From assembly GCF_000963705.1 (NCBI RefSeq), contig NZ_LAJY01000002.1:1-12689 (forward strand): DNA of 12,689 nt, written 5' to 3'. This document shows, piece by piece, positions 6,907 to 12,689 of the stretch. The notes below the pieces were generated by a model. The model searched no databases and had not been told where the DNA came from. It saw only the letters and a list, made by a program, of their open reading frames with translations. Both the position numbers and the translations under genes were made by a program. Positions within the stretch are counted from its first letter, which is position 1; the number at the start of each line of letters is the position of its first letter. This DNA comes from Elstera litoralis (GTDB lineage Bacteria > Pseudomonadota > Alphaproteobacteria > Elsterales > Elsteraceae).

Positions 6907-7638
6907 ATGAATACCGTCCCGAACGCTGCTGACACGAGTTTCGCGCTTCCCGCCCTGTCGGGCGCGCAGCATCGCACACTGGAGGCGATCTTCCGGCATC
7001 CGTCCGCCCATAACCTCGAATGGCGCGACCTTGTTGCGTTGATTTCGGCGATCGGCGAGGTGCACGAGAAAGCCAATAGCGACTTCACCTTTGCGGTGGC
7101 GGGCCATCATCACACGCTCCGCAAGCCCCACTCGAAGGATTTGACCGGCGCTGAGGTGATGGAGATCAGGCACTTTTTGAAACTGGCCGGCGTCGCCTCA
7201 GATGGCCCGTCCGCCTCGGCCCTTGCGCCCGATCTCGCAACTCCGGGCCTTCTGATCGTCGTGGATCAAGAGGGCGCAAAGATTTTTCATATCGATGTGA
7301 CCGCCGAGGATGCCTTGGCCCACGTCATCCGGCCCGCCGACCCGCATCATTTTTTGCATCATGCGGCGCATGAGAATTCGGCGCGGGATCGGGGCCATCG
7401 GTCGCCGGAAGAGACCGCCTATTATGAGGCGATCACCAACGCCGTGCCCTCGGACGGTCAGATTGTTGTCGTCGGTCATGGAACCGGCAAAAGCAATGTC
7501 GCGCATACTCTCACCGATTATCTGGAAACCCATCACGCGGCGCTGCATCGGCGCATCGTTCGGGAGTTGACGGCCGATCTGTCAACCATCACCGATCCTC
7601 AGCTTCTCGATTTGGCGCGGCAAGCTTTGCGGGCTTAG
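6907..7638 (+). CDS. Putative HicA-like domain fused to a bacterial eRF1-like (translational machinery) domain
   Basis: The product is 243 aa, probably cytoplasmic, with no signal or membrane segment. Residues 112-243 resemble bacterial proteins related to domain 3 of release factor eRF1, often named 'translational machinery protein'. Visible pieces are LLIVVDQEGAKIFHID, a His-rich stretch DPHHFLHHAAHE, RSPEETAYYEAIT, IVVVGHGTGKSNVAH, HHAALHRRIV and a TDPQLLDLARQAL end. Residues 25-97 recall a HicA/YcfA double-stranded-RNA-binding-like fold, with AGHHHTLRKP at 65-74 in place of the catalytic GSHH and a following LTGAEVMEIRHFLKLAGV helix. The Ala/Pro-rich stretch 98-111 is a natural linker. 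Presumed role: RNA or ribosome-associated, unproven. A GGAAA site about 8 bases before the ATG supports the start. It stands alone between the dehydrogenase and a nitroreductase, with no HicB-like antitoxin beside it. The C-terminal assignment is firmer than the N-terminal one. Confidence 0.72.
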   Translation: MNTVPNAADTSFALPALSGAQHRTLEAIFRHPSAHNLEWRDLVALISAIGEVHEKANSDFTFAVAGHHHTLRKPHSKDLTGAEVMEIRHFLKLAGVASDGPSASALAPDLATPGLLIVVDQEGAKIFHIDVTAEDALAHVIRPADPHHFLHHAAHENSARDRGHRSPEETAYYEAITNAVPSDGQIVVVGHGTGKSNVAHTLTDYLETHHAALHRRIVRELTADLSTITDPQLLDLARQALRA

Positions 7639-7690
7639 GGAGAGCTGCGGTGTACGCGATGGTGCGCCTTAAAATTGGTGCGCCGCTCGA

Positions 7691-8815
7691 ATGATCGCGC
7701 GCCCCCATTTTTCGACGATGAAGCGGCGCGACGTCCTGCTGGGCGCGGCCGCTATCACGGTTGGCGGAGCCGGGGCGGCGTTTCTCGGGTTACGGCAAAT
7801 GGGCTCGATGGACGCGTTCGACGCCGCGGTCGCCGCCAGCCGTTCGGCATTGAGTGAGGCACCTGAAACGCGAGACCTTGTCCGCTTCGCCACCCTCGCC
7901 GCGAACAGCCACAACACGCAAGCATGGCGGTTCAACCGTGTCGGCGAGCACATTGAGATCCGGCCAGACCTTAGCCGACGGCTGGCGGCGGTGGACCCTG
8001 ACGATCACCACCTCTATGTCAGTCTCGGGTGCGCCGCAGAGAACCTTTCCATCGCCGCTGGCGCGCGTGGACAGGCGGGCGAACTGAGCTTTGATCCACA
8101 ACAGGATGGGGTCGTCCGGTTCGCCTTCGGCAAGGGGCCGCAGCCGCCGTCGGGCCTGTTCGAGGCCATCACGCGGCGGCAATCGACGCGCGGCGATTAT
8201 GATGGCAGGCCGGTGAGTACCAAAGATTTGCAGGTGCTGGGCGCGGCGGCGGCCACCGTTCCAGGGGTCGATCTGATCCTTATCACGGATCGTCCGCAGA
8301 TTGATCGCGTCCGCGATCTTGTCGTCGCGGGCAATAGCGCGCAAATCGCCGACCCTGCCTTCATGCGGGAACTCAAAGCCTGGCTGCGCTTCAGCCCCCG
8401 GCAGGCGATGCAAACTGGCGATGGATTGTTCAGCGCAACGAGCGGCAACCCCGTGCTGCCAGCGTGGTTGGGGCCGCTCGCGATAGACGCACTGTTCACC
8501 GCGGGCAAGGAAAACGATAAATACGCCCGCCAGATTGCCTCATCGGCCGGGATTGCCGTGTTTTGCGCCGAGAAGGATGATCCCGAGCATTGGGTTCTGG
8601 TGGGCCGCGCCTGCCAGCGCTTTGCGTTGCAAGCGACGGCGCTGGGCCTGAAACACGCCTTCATCAACCAGCCCGTCGAGGTTCCAGCGCTTCGACCGGA
8701 CCTCGCCCGCCTCGTCGGCCTGCCGGGACGCCGACCGGACATTGTGATGCGCTTCGGCTATGGTCCCGCGCTTCCGTTCTCCGCGCGCAGGCCGGTGGCA
8801 GCGGTACTGGCGTGA
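7691..8815 (+). CDS. Acg-family FMN-binding nitroreductase-like protein with Tat signal
   Basis: The product is 374 aa. Near its start is a twin-arginine signal: MKRRDVLLGAAAITVGGAGA, beginning at residue 10, then a hydrophobic stretch to about residue 34. Export of a folded flavoprotein to the periplasm is therefore likely. The body resembles the Acg subgroup of the nitroreductase superfamily: ANSHNTQAWRF at 71-81 (FMN contact region), RRQSTRGDYDGRPV in the middle, the helix VGRACQRFALQATALGLKHAF, and RRPDIVMRFGYGPALPFSARRPV at the end. These proteins bind FMN; some are thought to sequester it or reduce nitro compounds. Substrate unknown. The ATG at 7718 (residue 10) is an equally good start, since it places the RR pair nearer the N-terminus; neither has a clear Shine-Dalgarno sequence. 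The stop overlaps the next start by 4 bases, so the two genes are probably co-translated. Confidence 0.85.
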   Translation: MIARPHFSTMKRRDVLLGAAAITVGGAGAAFLGLRQMGSMDAFDAAVAASRSALSEAPETRDLVRFATLAANSHNTQAWRFNRVGEHIEIRPDLSRRLAAVDPDDHHLYVSLGCAAENLSIAAGARGQAGELSFDPQQDGVVRFAFGKGPQPPSGLFEAITRRQSTRGDYDGRPVSTKDLQVLGAAAATVPGVDLILITDRPQIDRVRDLVVAGNSAQIADPAFMRELKAWLRFSPRQAMQTGDGLFSATSGNPVLPAWLGPLAIDALFTAGKENDKYARQIASSAGIAVFCAEKDDPEHWVLVGRACQRFALQATALGLKHAFINQPVEVPALRPDLARLVGLPGRRPDIVMRFGYGPALPFSARRPVAAVLA

Positions 8816-9477
8816 ACACGCCCTTCACCACCGAGCAGTTTTTTGGTGTCTTCGTCGCGTATAATGCTTCGATCTGGCCGATGCAGATCATCGCTTTTGT
8901 CCTGGGTTTGGTTGTGGTCGCGGCGCTCTGGCGGAAGGGGCCGATTGCAACGCGGCTGATCCCTTTAATACTCGCGCTCCTGTGGGCGGCAAACGGGATC
9001 GGCTACCATCTCCTCTTCTTCTCCGCGATCAACCCGGCCGCGACGATGTTCGCGGCTTTCTTCGTGGCACAGGCCATTCTGTTTGCAGTCAGCGCCATCT
9101 CGGCGCGAGGCATACGCTTCGAGACCGGGCGCGATGTTAGGACGGCGCTTGGCGCGGGGTTCATTATCGAAGCGATGGCGGTCTATCCGATCATCGGCGT
9201 CTGGGCGGGCCATGGTCTGATGAAGGGACCGATGTTCGGCGTGGCGCCCTGCCCGACGACGATCTTCACCATCGGCGTGCTGTTCATGGCGCGCGGCAGG
9301 TGGGTGGTGTGGCTCGCGATCATTCCGTTTTTGTGGTCGCTCATAGGCCTTGCCGCAGCATGGCAACTCGGCATTCTCGAGGACATCGCGCTTCCGATAG
9401 CGGGAGCAGCGCTTCTCATTACGGTTGTTCTGAACCGGTTTCAGGGGCGTGACGATCACAAGCTGGTCTCACCATGA
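8812..9477 (+). CDS. DUF6064-like polytopic membrane protein
   Basis: The product is 221 aa, starting at the GTG that overlaps the preceding stop in a GTGA arrangement, a usual sign of translational coupling. The frame is open to 8590, but that part only shadows the nitroreductase gene. The N-terminus NTPFTTEQFFGVFVAYNASI, then WP, precedes six or seven hydrophobic helices, including IIAFVLGLVVVAALW, LIPLILALLWAANGIGYHLL, AAFFVAQAILFAVSAI, FIIEAMAVYPIIGVWAG and IALPIAGAALLITVVL. Conserved-looking polar points are YHLLFF and GVAPCPTTIF. This matches my memory of the DUF6064 family, which has no known function. It lies in the inner membrane. The link to an exported flavoprotein suggests a shared envelope-related role, but this is guesswork. 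Confidence 0.78.
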   Translation: MNTPFTTEQFFGVFVAYNASIWPMQIIAFVLGLVVVAALWRKGPIATRLIPLILALLWAANGIGYHLLFFSAINPAATMFAAFFVAQAILFAVSAISARGIRFETGRDVRTALGAGFIIEAMAVYPIIGVWAGHGLMKGPMFGVAPCPTTIFTIGVLFMARGRWVVWLAIIPFLWSLIGLAAAWQLGILEDIALPIAGAALLITVVLNRFQGRDDHKLVSP

Positions 9478-9571
9478 GGCCATCATATATGCTCCTGCGC
9501 CACCCGCTGACGCGCCGCTCGCCTTTCAGCGCGTGTGGACAGCCCGATGCGCCCATCTTTGGCGGTGGCGT

Positions 9572-10285
9572 ATGAGAGACGCCAGTGCGCGGAAGCAAAC
9601 CCAGGCAGCCGGTTCAAGGGTGCAGGGGGGAATCAACTCGTGGCGCGCTATTTTCGTGTTTATTGCCTCGGCCTTCCTCTGGGCGTGGGGTGTAGGATTT
9701 GCTGGCGCTCAAGCCGCAACCCGTTCACCCGCGCTCAGTGCTGCCCTGTTCGTATTGGCGGGTTTTGGGCCAAGCCTTGCCGGTTTTACGGTTGCCGCAG
9801 TCTTTAGTAATCGGACTTGACTGCGCGGTTGGTTGTCACGCTGCCTCAACGGGCGCGTGGGGTGGCGCTGGTACCTTCTGGCCTTCTTCGCGCCGCCCGC
9901 CGTGATGGTCTGCTCCCTGATTATAGATGTCGCCTTGGCTGGGGCGCTGCCCGCATTCCCTGCGGCTGGGCATAGTTTATTGGCTATCGCGAATTTCGGT
10001 CTCGTCTTGCTGATCGGCGGGCCGCTTGGCGAGGAGTTCGGCTGGCGGGGGTATCTTACCTCAGCGCTGACAGCGCGCATGGATTGGCGCCTTGCGAGCC
10101 TCTTGATCGGCTGTGTCTGGGGGCTTTGGCACCTGCCGCTGTTCTTCATGACCGGCACCCCGATACCGAGCAACAGCGCCGCGATGACTGCCGCCCCGGT
10201 GAGCGCGCCTACCGCGGCGGTAAGCGCGGCGGCGACTCCAACGGTTCGCGGGGCCTATTGGGCATTCGGCCTCGTTCTATCATGA
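9572..10285 (+). pseudogene. CPBP (CAAX/bacteriocin-processing type) membrane protease, broken by an in-frame TGA
   Basis: The reading frame from ATG 9572 (alternative GTG 9620) encodes a first membrane helix, SWRAIFVFIASAFLWAWGVG, a second region FVLAGFGPSLAGFTVAAVF, then NRT and a TGA at 9818-9820. The same frame continues without a shift: LRGWLSRCLNGRVGWRWYLL, a membrane helix, then the glutamate motif GGPLGEEFGWRGYL and the second motif GLWHLPLFF of CPBP intramembrane metalloproteases. A Gly (GGA) is the likely original residue at the stop. After the second motif the sequence turns into an Ala/Thr/Val-rich stretch and stops at 10285, where the last helices and the third conserved His/Asn motif should be. 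So there are two lesions, nonsense and 3' erosion. The real function would have been membrane proteolysis of an unknown substrate. It is 94 bases after the DUF6064-like gene, perhaps once the same operon. Confidence 0.8.
10204..10228. repeat. 25-base near-perfect palindrome in the eroded 3' end of the CPBP gene
   Basis: CGCGCCTACCGC (10204-10215) and GCGGTAAGCGCG (10217-10228) pair around a single G with one mismatch in twelve. It lies in the stretch where the protease sequence loses family resemblance. I see no second copy in the window. Confidence 0.5.
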
Positions 10286-10310
10286 CTTTTGGGCAACGTC
10301 AGGGGAGGCG

Positions 10311-12307
10311 CTATGACCGATTTGTTCGGAAAACGCCATTAAAAGCGCTTAAATGCGACCGCGATCTTTGGTTATTTTGACGACAGGCTGAGATGAACGC
10401 TGGGGCCAGATTGGCGAGCCTCGGCGAGTAGTCTGGAGGCAACGCCGTCGGTCGGGTGGCGGCGGCATAGGCCACCAGCCGGGAGAGCGCGTCGGATGCG
10501 CCGCTCGCAAGCGCCTGGTAAAGGTCGGCCCAAGTGTCGGCCCAAGGCGGCGGTGTCGCGGAAACTTCCCACAGATCCAGATCGCCGTCGCGGCCAACAA
10601 CCTGGACCCGCGCGACAGGCCGCGCCGTCCATTCGGGTGCAGGCGGGGTTTGATCGAGCACGGTTCGGCTCACCAGCAGGCGCGTTCCGAACACCTTATT
10701 CGTGCCTTCAAGGCGCGAGGCGGCATTTACCACCGTCGCCTGCGGCGCCATACTTCAAACGATCGGCAGCCCCGAAGCTCCCAACGGTCGCAAGCCCGCT
10801 GTGGACGCCGATGCGCGTTACCCCAAGAGGCACACCGCGCGCAGCTTGTTCCGCACTGAAGGCTTGCGCGACGCGGTCAATAGCGAAGGCGCAGCGTAAA
10901 GCCCGGGCGGCGTGATCGGGGGCTGCAACCGGCGCGCCGAACATTGCAAACAGCGAATCGCCGATGAAATCGACGATAATTCCCCCGGCGGCACTCACCT
11001 CGTGGGAGAGCGCGGCGAAATAGCCATTGAGAATATCAGTCACCTGTTCGGGCGGGAGGGTTTCGGCAAGGCCGGTCCAGCCCTGAAGATCGGTGAACAG
11101 CAGGCTGACGGCGCGCCGTTCTGGGCGGATTTCGATAGCGCCATCGCGCATCAGAAGATCGTCCACCACCGAACGCGGCACGTAGCGCCCGAAAAGATCG
11201 CGAATTTGTTCGCGCTCAACCAAGCCGTGCCGCATCGTCAAAAAACGCCTCGCCCGCCGCTTGCAACTCGCGCAGGCCCGACGGTTGGAGCTGGACGTCC
11301 GCATCCGGCCCATCGGCGGCAATTTGGCGGGCGGCTTCGGCCAAGGCTTCGACCGGGCGGGCAAAGCGGGCACTCAGCAGCCACGCCGCCCCTATAGCTA
11401 TGAGCAGAATAATCGCGCCGAGAGCGGCCAAAACAAGGAGCCCGGCCCGTTGGTCGGCGATCAAATCGCCCTGATAATAGGAGCCGATGACCCAAGGTTC
11501 TTCCGTTCCGGCGTTCATCGTGCGCCACGCGGCAATCGTTCCGTCTGCTAAGCGAACCCGCCCTATCGCGTGCTCTGGTTCCATCCAAAGAGCCGGAAAA
11601 GCCTCAAGGGAGGGGGCAGCCAGTAACGCCCGCGTTGGCAGGCCCGTTAACGCCCGTCCGGCTAGGCTCGGGTGGGCAACAACGAGATCGCGGCCATACA
11701 GAATAAATGGCACCTGCCCAGCGGGGCGCGGTAAATCACGCAAAAAAATCGACAGTTGATTGAGCGTCAGCGTGACCGTGAGCCGCCCCAAGGCTTGTCC
11801 GCCGTGGCGCAGCGGGGTTTCAAAGGCAATTTCCGGCTGCTGTGTTAGCGGATCGAGAGTCGGCGGCAGCCAGCGGGGTACATCGGTTGGGCCGGGCATT
11901 TCGGGATCGAGTAAAAGCTGCGTCGGATGATAAGGATCGATGCCCGACCACCGGGTCACGCGGCCTGGGGTCGCGACCTGGAGCCGGGTGGCTTGTGGCA
12001 CGGCGGTCATGAGAACCGCGACGGCATCGGCAAAGGCGGGGGTCGCGGGGGTTAAGCGGCCCTCGTCCACCCTAAGCCGTAGCGCCTGAGCGAGACCAAC
12101 GATTCCATCGACGCCGGACAGAAGGTGGCTCGCCGTTTGTTCCAAGGTTGCCGCGGCGCGCGCATCCTGCAGTGTGTCGCTGGCCTGTCTTGCCCCGCGA
12201 TAGCCCAGCAACAGCGAAGCGACCACCGCCGCCCCGGCCAAACCCGCGACGGCGGCGGTCAAGGCCGCTGCGATTCTAACCGACTTCTGACCGGCTTTGG
12301 AGGACAT
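10311..12307 (-). pseudogene. Membrane-bound class III adenylate/guanylate cyclase, two frameshifts
   Basis: It would make cAMP or cGMP from ATP or GTP in response to an extracytoplasmic signal. Residues 10-34 form the first membrane helix. About 250 periplasmic residues follow, resembling a Cache-type sensor. Residues 289-311 form the second helix, followed by a HAMP-like linker (FARPVEALAEAARQIA). The first frame ends after GEAFFDDAARLG. An extra base in a six-T run of the coding strand (11240-11245) shifts the frame; the next frame continues TMRHGLVEREQIRDLFGRYV into the cyclase domain, with both metal-binding Asp in LFTDLQGWT and IGDSLFAMFG, then RIGVHSG. A second extra base near 10733 breaks GDVVNAASRLEG, the transition-state Asn/Arg motif, which resumes in the third frame. 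Removing both bases gives 664 aa. As sequenced it should be inactive. It starts 11 bases after the phospholipase stop, probably in one operon. Confidence 0.9.
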
Positions 12308-12318
12308 GCTTTTTCGCC

Positions 12319-12689
12319 TTAAAGAAATTTTTCGGCCACATCGGTTGACGAACTATGGCCAATCTTATCGAAATGAGCCGCCATAAAGGCGTCTGCGCGG
12401 CCCCGGCCCAGCGTGAACAGCCACTCCAGGAACGTTCGATCCGTATTGAGTTTGCTTGAGGCGCCAAGGTGAGCCAACTCGCTTTCGGCATCGACGGTGT
12501 GAATATTGAGCTTGCGCAAGCGTCCGCCGTCATCAAAGCCCTTATCGATCAGCGAGGCGACGAAATGGATCGCCCGCATCTCGCGCATCAGGCTTGAGTT
12601 GAAGGAAAGCGTGTTGATCCGGTCGAGAATATCCCGCGCCGATTTTGGCGTTTCCGAAATATTGATCGGGTTGATCATCACCACCAAAC
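12319..12689 (-). CDS. Patatin-like phospholipase, C-terminal part, 5' partial
   Basis: The frame is open to the right window edge; only the last 123 residues or so are present. The segment VVMINPINI, followed by SARDILDRINTLSFNSSLMR, then EMRAIHFVASLIDKG, a middle HTVDAE, then LGASSKLNTDRTFLEWLFTLGR, and the closing ADAFMAAHFDKIG with a Ser-rich SSSTDVAEKFL end matches the region downstream of the catalytic Asp in proteobacterial patatin-like (RssA-related) lipid acyl hydrolases. The Gly-x-Ser-x-Gly nucleophile motif and Asp-Gly dyad lie outside the window, so activity cannot be judged. The likely role is phospholipid or acyl-ester hydrolysis in the cytoplasm or at the membrane. The cyclase gene follows after 11 bases, suggesting co-transcription. 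The first visible codon (TTG) is probably an internal Leu, not the start. Confidence 0.82.
   Translation of the reverse strand, partial: LVVMINPINISETPKSARDILDRINTLSFNSSLMREMRAIHFVASLIDKGFDDGGRLRKLNIHTVDAESELAHLGASSKLNTDRTFLEWLFTLGRGRADAFMAAHFDKIGHSSSTDVAEKFL

Noticed and set aside
7474..7497. GHGTGKS in the eRF1-like protein as a P-loop (Walker A)
   Set aside because: Spacing is GxxxGKS rather than GxxxxGKS, and the position matches the glycine-rich motif of the eRF1-like family.
9818..9820. TGA read as selenocysteine
   Set aside because: The family does not use Sec at this place, the neighbouring codons suggest Gly, and no convincing SECIS hairpin follows directly.
9709..10173. 154-residue - strand frame opposite the CPBP gene
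   Set aside because: Basic, Pro/Arg-rich shadow; the + strand frame carries recognisable protease motifs.
12662..12675. TTGAT-N4-TTGAT resembling an FNR site
   Set aside because: Half-sites are direct, not inverted, and lie inside conserved phospholipase coding sequence.
1..12689. CRISPR array, tRNA/rRNA genes, transposase or phage genes
   Set aside because: No regularly spaced repeats, no cloverleaf or rRNA-like stretch, and no recognisable mobile-element protein in any frame.

Overview
The window is GC-rich chromosomal DNA from what looks like an alphaproteobacterium, most likely of the Rhodospirillales. This rests on codon usage, on a proteobacterial-type patatin C-terminus and on the gene mix; it is an inference without database support.

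Layout from left to right. Positions 2-526 (+) hold the 3' end of a hybrid sensor histidine kinase (receiver end plus Hpt domain). Facing it is a complete leftward arginine deiminase operon in the order arcD-arcA-arcB-arcC (5263 down to 599): arginine/ornithine antiporter, arginine deiminase, ornithine carbamoyltransferase and carbamate kinase. Together these take in arginine, split it to ornithine, ammonia and carbamoyl phosphate, and make ATP. arcA and arcB each carry a single-base deletion in or just before catalytic sequence. A 424-base divergent control region (5264-5687) separates the operon from a rightward zinc alcohol dehydrogenase (5688-6767). It contains two clear inverted repeats.

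Next on the + strand come an apparent fusion of a HicA-like N-terminus with a bacterial eRF1-like ('translational machinery protein') C-terminus (6907-7638), a Tat-exported Acg-type nitroreductase (7691-8815), a translationally coupled DUF6064-like membrane protein (8812-9477), and a CPBP/CAAX-type membrane protease gene broken by an in-frame TGA and a lost C-terminus (9572-10285). On the - strand, converging on these, is a membrane-bound class III adenylate/guanylate cyclase (12307 down to 10311) interrupted by two single-base insertions, preceded by the 3' end of a patatin-like phospholipase gene that runs off the right edge.

The most striking feature of the window as a whole is five coding lesions in four otherwise well-conserved genes: two -1 and two +1 indels, and one nonsense codon. 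All downstream frames still encode intact family motifs, so the indels are either very recent or sequencing/assembly errors. I see no transposase, phage gene, CRISPR array, tRNA or rRNA. Apart from the HicA/eRF1-like fusion and the unexplained repeats around the alcohol dehydrogenase, I do not find a convincing new multi-gene system.
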